From positions 80,287,550 through 80,351,549 of the forward strand of contig CM045729.1 of assembly GCA_024760905.1 (NCBI GenBank): a DNA stretch of 64,000 nucleotides, in the 5' to 3' direction. Under the pieces are notes generated by a model. The model was given only the letters and a program-made list of their open reading frames with translations. It was not told the DNA's origin and ran no database searches. Shown one piece after another: positions 34,157-45,112 of the stretch (positions within the stretch are counted from its first letter, which is position 1; every line of letters begins with the position of its first letter). This stretch comes from Plotosus lineatus. Taxonomy: Eukaryota; Chordata; Actinopteri; Siluriformes; Plotosidae. Made by a program: the position numbers and the translations under genes.

Positions 34157-34375
34157 CCCAGCTAACACAATCACATTGCAGTAACGTTGCTAGAACGTTA
34201 CTTTGTAGACTCAAAGTAGACCTGTTGACTTTGTAGACAAAAGTCACTTTTTAGACTCCCCAAACCGTTGCTGCAACATTGCGAATGCCGCAGGAGACGT
34301 AGTTACATGCAACACGAAATCGCAACCTTTCTGCAACATTGCAAATGGTTGCAACAACGTTGCGTGTTAGCTGGG
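34157..34375 (-). mobile_element. Short CAACGTTG-rich nonautonomous element
   Basis: Inverted ends CCCAGCTAACAC (34157) and GTGTTAGCTGGG (34364-34375). Internal repeats of GTTGC/GCAAC words (for example GCAACATTGC twice). 219 bp. The partner copy end is at 19466-19570. Confidence 0.7.
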
Positions 34376-34588
34376 ACACTCACACTCACACCCAAGAGGG
34401 ATCGTCACTTAATGTGAATATATTTGGAATGTTGGATGGAAGCAGAGCACCTGGATGAAACTCATGCAAGCTCAGGGAAAATATGTGCTCCTACCAGCCA
34501 TGAGGCTTTTACCCAGAACCTTCTTTCTATGTAGTGAGATTCCCACTGCACCACCTTGTTCCCAATTGGCTCCTCATATATAGTTATT
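34376..34588 (-). mobile_element. Old SINE2-like copy
   Basis: Inverted SINE2 landmarks: ACTCACACTCACACCCA, TGGATGAAACTCATGCAAGC and the head CCCAGAACCTTCTTTCTATG, GCACCACC. Heavily decayed. Confidence 0.5.
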
Positions 34589-34765
34589 CCCCCATTGCAG
34601 ATAATTTGGTTATCAAAGGCAGGCCATGTCTCTCACTGTCTATGGTGAGAGGCATGTAAAAGAACCATTGCTGACTTTCGTAAAAAGTAAGCTGCAAGGC
34701 CGTCAGCGTGGTTCTACGACCTGGAGAGGGATGAGTTACGCCATACCAAATCAGCCCAAGTCTCA
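34589..34765 (+). mobile_element. SINE1 internal fragment
   Basis: Starts CCCCATTGCAGATAA and follows the SINE1 middle (GGTTATCAAAGGCAGGCCAT, AGAACCATTGCTGACTTTCG, GCCGTCAGCGTGG) to CCATACCAAATCAG. Both ends missing. Confidence 0.8.
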
Positions 34766-35213
34766 CCATGGAGGCGCCCCAACGGCATCCTCGGATGTTA
34801 AGGGATAAGTGAAGATATAGTTATGAAATGTTTCTTTTCTGTTAAATCCCATTTACTAAACATTTTCTAAAGATTACCAAACCTCTGAGAGTTGATATTT
34901 AATTAGCAAGCATCGCCATTAACATTCCTTTGGGAATTTATTTGGATGTGCCTTATGAAGATATCTAATGAGGTAAAATGTTGACGTTAAGTAATTTAAA
35001 AGCACGAAAGTCTCTGAAACAGCTTGCTTTGAGCAATATGATTATAAGTGAATGCAAACTGAGGAAAAGCTTTCAGACACTTTAAACCTCAGGACAGCAC
35101 AAAAACATGTGAAAGTTTTATTAATACCATTCCTAACAGCGGAAACATCAAATAAAGAATATATATAAAGCACAGATATGAGCAACGATTGGAAAACAAA
35201 TTAAGCAGAATGG
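34766..35213. other. Unassigned sequence
   Basis: AT-rich, no recognised element. Confidence 0.5.
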
Positions 35214-35444
35214 TTTGTCTAACAAACAGTCTTCTTCTTCTTCTTCTTCTTTTCCTTTCGGCTTTTCCCTTCAGGGGTCGCCACAGCGAATCATCTGCCT
35301 CCCTCTCACCCTATCCTTTGCATGTTCTTCTCTTACACCAACGACCTTCATGTCCTCCTTCACCACATCCATGAATTGTCTCTTTGGTCTTCCTTTAGGC
35401 CTTCTGCCTGCTAGTTCCAGCCTCAGCATCCTATTACCAATATA

Positions 35445-36630
35445 CTAACTATCCCTCCTCTGTACATGTCCAAACCATCTCAATCTAGCCTCTCTGACTT
35501 TGTCTCCAAAACGTCTTACATGTGCTGTCCATCTGATGTGCTCATTCCTAATCCTATCCATCCTTGTTACTCCCAAAGAGAACCTCAACATTTTCATCTC
35601 TGCTACCTCCAGCTCTGCCTCCTGTCTTTTCCCCAGGGCCACTGTTTCTAAACCATAGAATTATACTTAAAATCCTCCACCTTTCTTATCTCTACTCCCT
35701 GTAATCTCACCGTTCCTCTTGGGTCCTTGTCATTCATGCACATGTATTCTGTCTTACTGAGGCTAATCTTCATTCCCCTCCTTTCCAGGGCATACCTCCA
35801 CCTCTCTAGATTTTCCTGCACTTGTTCTCTGCTCTCACTACAGATCACAATGTCATCTGCAACATCATAGTCCATGGGGAATCTTGTCTAACCTCGTCTG
35901 TCAGCCTGTCCATCACCATAGCAAACAAGAAGGGGCTGAGAGCTGACCCTTGATGCAGTCCCACCTCCACCTTGAACTCTTCTGTCACACCGACAGCACA
36001 CCTCACCACTGTCTTACATCTCTCATACATGTCCTGCACCACTCTAACATACTTCTCTGCCACTCCAGACTTCCTCATACAATACCACAGTTCTTCTCTC
36101 GGCACCATGTCATATGCTTTCTCCAGATCCACAAAGGCACAATACAGCTTCTTCTGACCTTCTCTGTACTTCTCCATTAACATCCTCAAGGCAAACACTG
36201 CATCTGTGATGCTCTCTCTTGGCATGAAACCAAACTGTTGTTCCCAAATGCTGACCTCTGCCCTTAGTCTAGCTTCCACTATGCTTTCCCATCACTTCAT
36301 CGTATGGCTCATCAACTTTATCCCTCTGTAGTTGCCACAACTCTGCACGTCTCCCTTGTTCTTAAAAATGGGCACCAGCACACTTCTCCTCCATTCCTCT
36401 GGCATCCTTTCACTCTCTAAGACCTTGTTAAATGTTCCTGTCAGAAAATCTACTACTACCTCGCCTAGGCACTTCCATACCTCCACCGGTATGTCATCAG
36501 GACCAACTGCCTTTCCATTCTTCATCCTCTTCAATGCCCTCCTCACTTCACCCTTACTGATCTTTGCTACTTCCTGGTCCTCAACAGTCACCTCTTCTAC
36601 TCTTTTTTCTCTCTCATTTTCCTCATTCAT
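35445..36630 (-). pseudogene. RTE copy C reverse transcriptase
   Basis: Pieces: 36630-36292 (RMKNGKAVGPDDIPVEVWKC, SVLVPIFKNKGDVQSCGNYR), 36279-35845 (FVDLEKAYDMVPREELWYCM, VGLHQGSALSPFLFAMVMDR), 35875-35648 (VADDIVICSESREQVQ, with Phe of FADD replaced by Val after a frameshift) and 35642-35445 (the C-terminal region with MLRFSLGVTRMDRIRNEHIR). Frameshifts near 36285, 35865 and 35645. 3' UTR follows to 35231. Confidence 0.88.
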
Positions 36631-36651
36631 CAGCTCTTCAAAGTACTCTTT

Positions 36652-37887
36652 CTATCTTCCCAGCACACTTCTTTCATCAGTCAATACATTTCCCTCCCTG
36701 TCCTTTATCAATCTAACTTGCTGCACGTCCTTCCCATCTCTATTTCTCTGCTGTGCCAACCTGTATAAATCATTTTCTCCCTCTTTACTTTCCAACCGAG
36801 CATACAAGTCATCATATGCCCTCTGTTTTGCCTTTGACACCTCTACCTTCGCCTTACGCTGTGTCTCCCTGTACTCCTGTTTACTCTCTTCGGTTTTCTC
36901 AATGTCCCACTTCTTCTTAGCTAACCTCTTCCTTTGTACACACTCCTGCACTTCCTCATTCCACCACCAAGTCTCCTTATCTACTACTTTCCTTCCAGAT
37001 GACACACCAAGTATTCTCCTACCTGTCTCCATGATCACATTTGCTGTAGTTGTCCAGTCATCTGGAAGCACTTCGTGACCACCCAAAGCCTGTTTCAACT
37101 CCTCCTTGAAGACAACCCGACACTCTTCCTTTTTCAGCTTCCACCACTTTGTCTTCTGCTCTGCCTTTGCCTTCTTCACCTTCCTCACCATCGGCATCAT
37201 CCTGCACACCACCATCCTATGCTGTTTGGCAACACTCTCACCCGCTACTACTTTGCAGTCACTGACTTCCTTTAAATTACATCGCCTGCACAAGATGTAG
37301 TCTACCTGTGTGCTCCTACCTCCACTTTTATAAGTCACCCTATGCTCCTCTCTCTTCTGGAAGAAAGTATTCACCACAGCCATTTCCATCCTTTTTGCAA
37401 AATCTACCAACATCTGTCCTTCTGCGTTCCTTTCCTGGATACCAAACCTACCCATCACTTCCTCGTCCCCTCTGTTTCCTGCACCAACATGTCCATTGAT
37501 GTCTGCCCCAATGACCACTCTTTCACCTCTGGGGGTACTCTGCATCACTTCATCTAACTCCCTCCAGAATCTCTCCTTCTCTTCTCGCTCACATCCTGTC
37601 TGTGGGGCATAAGCACTAACAACATTGACCATCACACCTTCAATTTCTAACTTGATACTCATCACTCTGTCTGACACTCTTTTCACTTCTAGAACATTCC
37701 TGACAAACTCCTCCTTCAAGATGACTCCGACTCCATTTCTCTTCCCATCCACACCATGATAAAACAGCTTCAACCCTGCTCCTATGCTTCTAGCCTTGCT
37801 ACCTTTCCACCTGGTCTCCTGAACACACAGTATGTCCACCTTCCTCCTCTGCATCATGTCAGCCAGCTCTCTACCTTTTCCTGCCAC
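36652..37887 (-). pseudogene. RTE copy C endonuclease and linker
   Basis: 411 codons: DILCVQETRWKGSKA, GVGVILKEEFVRNV, VVSAYAPQTGCEREE, VVIGADINGHVGAGN, STQVDYILCRRCNL (Asp kept, unlike copy B) and KQHRMVVCRM. A basic, coiled linker follows (KKWDIEKTEESKQEYRETQR). ADFN is ADIN here. Upstream the N-terminal frame (38106-37891) reads VGRRRRRRRGGRRV up to a TGA that replaces Gly after LNV. It ends at ERSVLGR where a stop interrupts WKEYFEEL. Confidence 0.9.
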
Positions 37888-38291
37888 AGTTCAAACATTC
37901 AAAGTCCCTACTTTCAGTCCGAGACTCATGCCTTTCCTCTTCTCTCTCTGGCAACGGACACGCCTCCCTCCTCTCCTTCTTCGACGTCTTCGACCAACAG
38001 TAGTCCAATTTCCATCAGCACCCTGTGGGTTGACAGCACTGATGGCGGTTGTTGTTAACCCGGGCCTCGACCGATCCGGTATGTCATTCTTTCTTGTGAG
38101 TCGCATAGTTTATTTGGCATTTGTTTAATGCCAGATGCCCTTGCTGACGCAACCCTCTGCATTTATCCGGGCTTGGGACCAGCGTGAGGGAGAGACATTG
38201 GTTTGTGCCCCCCCTCACGGCTGCATTTGTCTAACAAACAGTACAAAACACAAACATTTCTGTAAAGTCCAAATTTCATGCAAGGTATTTT

Positions 38292-38562
38292 TAAGCTGCT
38301 TGTTCCAAATTAGGGTCACAAAGATCACCATCTTTGCTGGATCTGTGCATGGGCAGAGTACACCCTGAACAGCTCACCAAGCCATTACAGTGCAGCAAAT
38401 ACACAACCATTCATATTCTCTCTCATACCCAGGGTGGCTTGAAACAACCAATTAACCATGCACAGTAGGAGAAATGCCTGAGCCCAGGACTTGAACACAG
38501 AACCTTCTTGTTGTGAGGCGGACATGCTACCTACTGTGCCACTGTGCCAACGTGCTGCCCAT
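38292..38562 (-). mobile_element. SINE2 copy
   Basis: Inverted SINE2: CACCCTGAACAGCTCACCAA, ACCCAGGGTGGCTTGAAACA and a tRNA-like head (GACTTGAACACAGAACCTTC, GACATGCTACCTAC). Ends beside a G/C-rich GTGCCACTGTGCC. Confidence 0.7.
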
Positions 38563-38810
38563 TTCATATCACTTTAGTCTTGTTTTGCTCTGAATATCTC
38601 AACACACTTCATAAACATTTTGAATGTTTATAGCTCCGAGATACCCAGTTTGATCCTGAACTCAAGTCACTCTCTGCAATCTGCTTCATATTTCCTCCAT
38701 GTGTCTGTATGGGCTTCTTCAGAGTTCAGTGGGGGTTTTTTTTCCAAACTCACAGAAATATGTTTTTATGTGGATTGGTTTTAATAAATCACCTTTGGAT
38801 GTAAATAAGT
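38563..38810. other. Unassigned sequence
   Basis: No recognised feature. Confidence 0.4.
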
Positions 38811-38937
38811 GGAGGCACTGAGTCATTGTGATTAGCACGTCCATCTCACAGCGAAAAGGCCTTTGGCTCGGCGAGGGTGTTTCTGAGTGGTGTCTCCATG
38901 TTCTCCGGTGCTTGCCTGGGAGGAATGAGTGTGCAGC
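38811..38937 (+). mobile_element. SINE2 head fragment
   Basis: Decayed tRNA-like head (AGCACGTCCATCTCACAG) and the adjacent TCTCCATGTTCTCCGGTGCT block. Confidence 0.6.
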
Positions 38938-38949
38938 ACACAGTGGAGG

Positions 38950-38985
38950 TGTGTGTATGTTTGTGTGTGTGTGTGTGTGTGTGTG

Positions 38986-39068
<83 letters not shown>

Positions 39069-39070
39069 TT
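38950..39070. repeat. (TG)n(GA)n microsatellite
   Basis: About 20 TG units with interruptions, then about 30 GA units, then a T-run. Confidence 0.96.
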
Positions 39071-39138
39071 TAGATTTGTTTACCCATGAAATTTAAAATC
39101 AACACATTTTTTCCTTAAAATGATACATCTTCTCAGTT

Positions 39139-39410
39139 TAATTTGCCGGTTTGATTTGGCATAGGTTTTTATGTCGGATGCCCTCCCTAACGCAACGCTT
39201 TAGCAAGGGACAGAAACACGCTGATTGCTTTGCAGCTCCTCTTTACATGAATCTCTCACCATATACAGTGAGAGACATGGCCAGCCTTTGATAACCAAGT
39301 TAGCCGCACTGGGGGGACCGTGACAACCTGTAGAGAAGGGGGCTTAAACCCCAAACCATGGGATCAGTGATCCTACACCCTTTACCACCAGGCCGCCACT
39401 GCCCCGGCAT
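39139..39410 (-). mobile_element. SINE1 copy lacking its 3' tail
   Basis: Inverted SINE1: TTTGGCATAGGTTTTTATGT (RTE 5'-UTR-like block) through the middle (AGTGAGAGACATGGCC) to the tRNA-like head (CATGGGATCAGTGATCCTAC, CCGCCACTGCCCC). The RTE-like 3' tail that should precede 39139 is missing. Confidence 0.8.
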
Positions 39411-39660
39411 GTTCTATTCAGAATATAATATTGAAATTTGGCACTTCCACATCATTGCATGCAGTTTTTATTCACAATTTGTGTAGTGTCCAAACTTTTT
39501 TGGAATCCAGTTTGTACTTGTAAATCTTCTGTTAAAGATAATTCCACAGTGGAATGAAAAACTGATCTCTTCAGAAATACTCAAATGTTACCAACAACTT
39601 TATACCTCCAAATTCTGCAGTTTTTGCTGTAAATGATGAACATTTTCTTGTAGTTCTTAC
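39411..39660. other. Unassigned sequence
   Basis: Contains a TGTAGTGTCCAAAC-type word seen at the ends of several fish DNA elements, but no paired end. Confidence 0.4.
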
Positions 39661-39667
39661 TGAAAAA

Positions 39668-39733
<66 letters not shown>
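39661..39733. repeat. Poly-A and (TA)n tract
   Basis: 23 A residues, then about 23 TA units, just upstream of the RTE 5' end. Confidence 0.95.
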
Positions 39734-39736
<3 letters not shown>

Positions 39737-39764
39737 GAATATATATGAAATGATATAGATATAA

Positions 39765-42700
39765 TGCCATGACTAACCAGTGTCTCTCCCCAAGCCCGGA
39801 GAAATGCAGAGGGTTGTGTCAGGAAGGGCATCCGACGTAAAACCAATGCCAATTATTTATGATGCAAATCAAAAGTATTACCTCCATACCGGATCGGTCG
39901 AGGCCCGGGTTAACAACGACCGCCATCAGTGCTGTCAATCAACAGGGTGCTGATGGAAATTGGACTACTGTTGGTCGAAGACGTTGAAGAAGGAGAGGTG
40001 GGAGGCGTGTCCGTAGGCAGAGAGAGAAGAGGAAAGGCATGAGTCTAGGACTGAGAGTGGGGACTTTGAATGTTGGAACTATGCACAGAAAAGGTAGAGA
40101 GCTGGTTGACATGATGCAGAGGAGGAAGGTGGACATACTGTGTGTTCAGGAGACCAGGTGGAAAGGTAGCAAAGCTAAAAGCTTAGGAGCAGGGTTTAAG
40201 CTATTTTATCACGGTGTGGATGGGAAGAGAAATGGAGTCGGAGTCATCTTGAAGGAGGAGTTTGTCAGGAATGTTCTAAAAGTGAAAAGAGTGTCAGACA
40301 GAGTGATGAGTCTCAAGTTAGAAATTGAAGGTGTAATGCTCAATGTTGTTAGTGCTTATGCCCCACAGGCAGGATGTAAGCTAGAAGAGAAGGAGAGATT
40401 CTGGAGTGACTTAGATGAAGTGATGCAGAGTACCACCAGAGGTGAAAGAGTGGTCATTGGGGCAGACTTCAATGGACATGTTGGTGCAGGAAACAGAGGG
40501 GACGAAGAAGTGATGGGCAGGTTTGGTATCCAGGACAGGAACGCAGAAGGACAGATGTTGATAGATTTTGCAAAAAGGATGGAAATGGCTGTGGTGAATA
40601 CTTTCTTTGAGAAGAAACAGGAGCATAGGGTGACTTATAAAAGCGGAGGTAGGAGCACACAGGTATACTACATCTTGTGTAGGCGATGTAATTTGAAGGA
40701 AGTCAGTGACTGCAAAGTCATCGTGGGTGAGAGTGTTGCCAAACAGCATAGGATGGTGGTATGCAGGATGACTCTGATGGTGAGAAAGGTGAAAAAGGCA
40801 AAGGCAGAGCAGAAGACAAAGTGGTGGAAGCTGAAAAAGGAAGAGTGTCGTGTTGCCTTCAAGGAGGAGTTGAAACAGGCTTTGGGTGGCCAGGAAGTGC
40901 TTCCAAATGACTGGACAACCACAGCAAATGTAATCAGGGACACAGGTAGGAGAGTACTTTGTGTGTCCTCTGGAAGGAAAGTAGATAAGGAGACTTGGTG
41001 GTGGAATGAGGAAGTGCAGGAGTGTGTACAAAGGAAGAGGTTAGCCAAGAAGAAGTGGGACATTGAGAGGACCGAAGAGAGTAAACAGGAGTACAGGGAG
41101 ACACAGCGTAAGGCCAAACAGAGGGCGTATGATGACTTGTATGATAGGTTGGATAGTAAAGAGGGAGAAAATGATCTATACAGGTTGGCACAGCAGAGAA
41201 GTAGAGATGGGAAGGACGTGCAGCAAGTTAGATTGATAAAGGACAGAGAGGGAACTGTATTGACTAATGACAGAAGTGTGCTGGGAAGATGGAAAGAGTA
41301 CTTTGAAGAGCTGATGAATGAGGAAAATGAGAGAGAAAAAAGAGTAGAAGAGGTGACCATTGAGGAGCAGGATGTAGCAAAGATCAGTAAGGGTGAAGTG
41401 AGAAGGGCATTGAAGAGGATGAAGAATGGAAAGGCAGTTGGTCCTGATGATATACCTGTGGAGATATGGAAGTGTCTAGGAGAGGTAGCAGTCGATTTTC
41501 TGACAAGAACATTCAACAAGGTACTAGAGAGTGAGCAGATGCCGGAGGAGTGGAGGAGAAGTGTGCTGGTGCCCATTTTTAAGAACAAGGGAGACGTGCA
41601 GAGTTGCAGCAACTACAGAGGGATAAAGTTGATGAGCCATACGATGAAGTTATGGGAAAGAATAGTGGAAGCTAGACTAAGGGCAGAGGTCAGCATTTGT
41701 GAACAACAGTTTGGTTTCATGCCAAGAAAGAGCACCACAGATGCAATGTTTGCCTTGAGGATGTTAATAGAGAAGTACAGAGAAGGTCAGAGGAAGCTAC
41801 ATTGTGCCTTTGTGGATCTGGAAAAAGCATATGACAGGGTGCCAAGAGAAGAGCTGTGGTATTGCATGAGGAAGTCTGGAGTGGCAGAGAAGTATGTTAG
41901 AGTGGTGCAGGACATGTATGAGAGATGTAAGACAGTGGTGAGGTGTGCTGTCGGTGTGACCGACGAATTCAAGGTGGAGGTGGGACTGCATCAAGGGTCA
42001 GCTCTGAGCCCCTTCTTGTTTGCTATGGTGATGGACAGGCTGACAGACAAGGTGAGACAAGAATCTCCATGGACTATTATGTTTGCAGATGACATCGTGA
42101 TCTGTAGTGAGAGCAGAGAACAAGTGCAGGAAAGAGAGGTGGAGGTCTGCCCTGGAAACGAGAGGAATGAAGGTTAGCCTCAGAAAATCAGAATACATGT
42201 GTGTGAATGAGAAGGACCCAGGAGGAACGGTGATGTTACAGGGAGCAGAGATAACGAAGGTGGAGGATTTTAAGTACTTAGTCTCAACAATCCAGAGCAA
42301 TGGAGAGTGTGGAAAAGAGGTGAAGAAACATGTGCAGGCAGGCTGGAATGGTTGGAGAAAAGTGTCCGGTGTGATGTGCGATAGGAGAGTGTCAGCAAGA
42401 ATGAAGGGAAAAGTGTACAAGACGGTGGTGAGGCCAGCGATGTTGTATGGCTTAGAAACAGTGGCGCTGAGGAAAAGGCAGGAGGCAGAGCTGGAGGTAG
42501 CGGAGATGAAAATGTTGAGGTTCTCTCTGGGAGTAACGAGGATGGATAGGATCAGAAATGAGTATATCAGAGGGACAGCCCACGTAAGATGTTTTGGAGA
42601 CAAAGTCAGAGAGGCTAGATTGAGATGGTTTGGACATGTACAGAGGAGGGATAGTGAGTATATTGGCAGTAGGATGCTGAGGTTGGAACTACCAGGCAGA

Positions 42701-42856
42701 AGGCCTCGAGGAAGACCGAAGAAGAGATTTATGGATGTGGTGAAGGAAGACATGAAGGTCGTTGGAGTCAGAAAAGAAGATGCGGAGGACAGGGTGAGGT
42801 GGAGGCGGATGATTTGCTGTGGCGACCCCTGAAGGGAGCAGCCGAAAGTAAAAGAA
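39765..42856 (+). mobile_element. Full-length RTE LINE, best-preserved copy (copy B)
   Basis: 5' end GCCATGACTAACCAGTGTCT, one long ORF region, 3' tail GCTGTGGCGACCCCTGAAGG and GCCGAAAGTAAAAG. It ends in a (TA)n tract, and TA-rich DNA also lies upstream, so a target duplication cannot be told from the microsatellite. Confidence 0.92.
40039..42832 (+). pseudogene. RTE ORF (endonuclease plus reverse transcriptase), one frameshift
   Basis: 712 codons from ATG 40039 run to 42177. Endonuclease: RVGTLNVGTM, CVQETRWKGS, VVIGADFNGHVGAG, STQVYYILCRR (catalytic-region Asp changed to Tyr; copy C keeps Asp). RT: KAVGPDDIPVEIWKCLGE, FVDLEKAYDRVPREELWYCM, GLHQGSALSPFLFAM, TIMFADDIVICSES. A 5-bp deletion near 42135 (compare 12970) shifts the frame; the rest (GMKVSLRKSEYMCVNEKDPG to KRFMDVVKEDMKVVGVRKED) is open in the next frame to TGA 42830-42832. 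Upstream, an Arg codon has become TGA near 39984, so the basic N-terminus seen in copy A is cut off. One ORF of about 930 residues would be expected. Confidence 0.92.
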
Positions 42857-42890
42857 TATATATATATATATATTTAGTGATATATATAAA

Positions 42891-42971
<81 letters not shown>
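42857..42971. repeat. (TA)n microsatellite
   Basis: Lies exactly between the RTE 3' tail and a 5'-truncated SINE1. Confidence 0.96.
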
Positions 42972-42972
<1 letters not shown>

Positions 42973-42975
<3 letters not shown>

Positions 42976-43222
42976 CAGTGCAGCTAACTGGGTTATCAAA
43001 GGCGGGCCATGTCTCTCACTGTCTATGGTGAGAGGCATGTAAAAGAACCATTGCTGACTTTCGTAAAGAGTAGGCTGCAAAGTCGTCAGCGTGTTTCTGT
43101 CCCTTGCTGAAAGGGTTGTGACAGGAAGGGCATCCGACGTAAAAACCTCTGCCAAATCAAACGTGCGAATCAGATGATTCGCTGTGGCGACTCCCAAGAA
43201 AGGGAAAAAGCCGAAAGGAAGA
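42973..43222 (+). mobile_element. SINE1 copy lacking the tRNA head
   Basis: From CCCCAGTGCAGCTAACTGGG through GGAAGGGCATCCGACGTAAA to the tail GATTCGCTGTGGCGACTCCC and AAGCCGAAAGGAAG. Very close to the copy at 20715. Confidence 0.88.
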
Positions 43223-43250
43223 CAGACATATATATCTATATCTATATATA

Positions 43251-43583
43251 GCCACTTAATCTTAATTAGGGTTAGGTGGAGGCTGGTGCCCATCTCAGCC
43301 AACTCTGGGTGAGGGTATGATACACCTTGGACAGCTTGCCTGGCCATCTCAGGGCCAACACCTGTACAGCCATTCACACTCATGCCTGGGGTGATTTGGA
43401 ACAGCCATTTAGCCTACTGTGCATGTTTTTGGACTTTGGGAGGAAATCAGAGTACTCAGAGGAAACCCATGTGAAGAAGAGAAGAACATGAAACCTGCAC
43501 ACAGGAACACCCAAGCTGGGAATCAAACCCATACCTTCTTCAGTGAGGTGGACATGCTCACCACCGTATCACCACAAGCAAAA
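43251..43583 (-). mobile_element. SINE2 copy
   Basis: Inverted SINE2, almost full length: tail GCCACTTAATCTTAATTAGG, middle (TTTTGGACTTTGGGAGGAAA) and head CTGGGAATCAAACCC, GGACATGCTCACCACCG. Confidence 0.8.
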
Positions 43584-44406
43584 ACGTGATGGAAAAATTA
43601 CACTTCTAGCACTGGGGCAACATTCTCTTAATAAATCCCCTGCTTCCGATGGGCTCATCTGAGAATTTCAGAAGCATTTTTTGGGAGGAACTAAGAGAGT
43701 GGCAATAACAAGTGTTTTTCTTACTTTTTTGTTTGTTTGTTTGTTTTTCTTACTATTCTTTTAGATTACTATCAGTTTTCGTAGTCAGTGAGAAACTTAA
43801 AAAATTCTCAAAAGCCTCCGAACTGACAATTAAAAAAAAAAAAAAAAAAGTGAGTTATTTCCGTTTCATGATAGTCCAGCTTGATACGTGGTGAGGACTC
43901 GACAAGACAGGACTCACAGTGTTTATATGACAGGAAGCGTGCCCCAAGTTTTGGCAATCAGCCGGCTTGCGGATTGAAGTTTTTCAATGTCTGTCCATTT
44001 GTGTTTACTTGCCAGCTGTGCTTGGCTTCATGCAAATGAGCTGATCAAAAACAAGGGAAATTTATCTCTTGACTCAAAAACAACATTCTGTGGCTGTTGT
44101 TATAATACAATAAAATTAGTGTTTCAAGGTATCAGACCCACCCACATATTGGAGTACAGAAAGGATTGGCTCTCCGCTGCGCTCCACAGTGACATGGCAC
44201 TGAAAATAGATGACTAGATTTAAAAGCGTGAGATTTATTCATCTGTTTTTGTTTTATTTGATGGCTTTTTTTGTATTTTATTTAAATGACAGTGAAATTA
44301 TGTGTTCGTTATTCTGTTTAGAAAGGCCACCTGATTTATCTGAGAGCCAGATACTCTCATCAAAAGAGCCACATCTGGCTCGCGAGCCATAGGTTCCCGA
44401 CCCCTG
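43584..44406 (-). mobile_element. hAT-type element, one end
   Basis: Ends at 44406, where the minus strand reads CAGGGGTCGGGAACCTATGG, a classic hAT end. The 800 bases before it hold no readable transposase. The left limit is not known and could be well inside this interval. Confidence 0.5.

Positions 44407-44489
<83 letters not shown>
44407..44489. repeat. (TA)n microsatellite
   Basis: About 40 TA units with one GTATA interruption. Confidence 0.96.
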
Positions 44490-44490
<1 letters not shown>

Positions 44491-45110
44491 TATACTTATA
44501 GAGCTACTTATAGAATGACCAAGTCACAAAGATCTACCCACTACAAAAATGCAAAACATATATTTATTTTAAAGTATATTGAGGATTCTTTATGTGTAAA
44601 TGTATGTTTATGTGCCGTGCATAACCGCATGAGCCAATATTGGATAACACAACATAATTAACTATGAACTTTTTTTGTAACTAACCGAGTTCACTTTGAT
44701 GACTTGCACTGAATTGAATCAGACAGGGATGCATAATCCGGACAGTCGCTGCTGACAGCCAGCCTCAAGCACACTTCCAAACGCAATTCGAAAATGTCAT
44801 CGTGAAAAAAAAGTCTGCCTCTCATTCTGTATGAAAGTGATACTTTGTCTTCTTCTTTGCTCCAGCATCCAGTTTAATAAGCTTTCTTTACTTTAAGAAA
44901 AAAGCGAGGGCTTAAAATAGGAGGGAACTCGCTGACTAGCTTGTTTTGCGGTACTTAGTGCCGTTGTTTGCACATGCGTGGTGAGCTAAAGGTCAGAAAA
45001 ATACGTCTATTTTTTAATGTCATATTATTTACCAATCCTACCTTCGCGATCGACCAATATTGCCTTTGAGATCGACTGGTAGCTCGCGATCGACATATTG
45101 AGCACCCCTG
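44490..45110 (-). mobile_element. Second hAT-type nonautonomous element
   Basis: The minus strand starts CAGGGGTGCTCAATATGTCG and GATCGCGAGCTACCAG. The body is AT-rich without a transposase. The other end is probably lost near the (TA)n, where AGATCTACCCACTAC resembles a degenerate inner repeat. Confidence 0.55.
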
Positions 45111-45112
45111 CA

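Larger units (their letters stand above)
35214..38242 (-). mobile_element. Full-length RTE LINE with perfect target duplication (copy C)
   Basis: Body 35231-38225 (2995 bp) flanked by TTTGTCTAACAAACAGT at 35214-35230 and 38226-38242, 17 of 17 identical. The 5' end (GCAGCCGTGAGGGG) and the AAG-repeat 3' tail define the family's borders. One ORF would span the element; here it is split by stops and frameshifts. Confidence 0.95.

Noticed and set aside
36332..37078. 248-codon plus-strand ORF, and similar long frames at 40411-41612 and 41998-42753
   Set aside because: Antisense to RTE coding sequence; Ser/Leu/Phe-rich composition is typical of the reverse strand of that ORF.
43987..44217. hAT transposase C-terminus next to the hAT end
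   Set aside because: The frame shows none of the expected hAT dimerisation-domain motifs.
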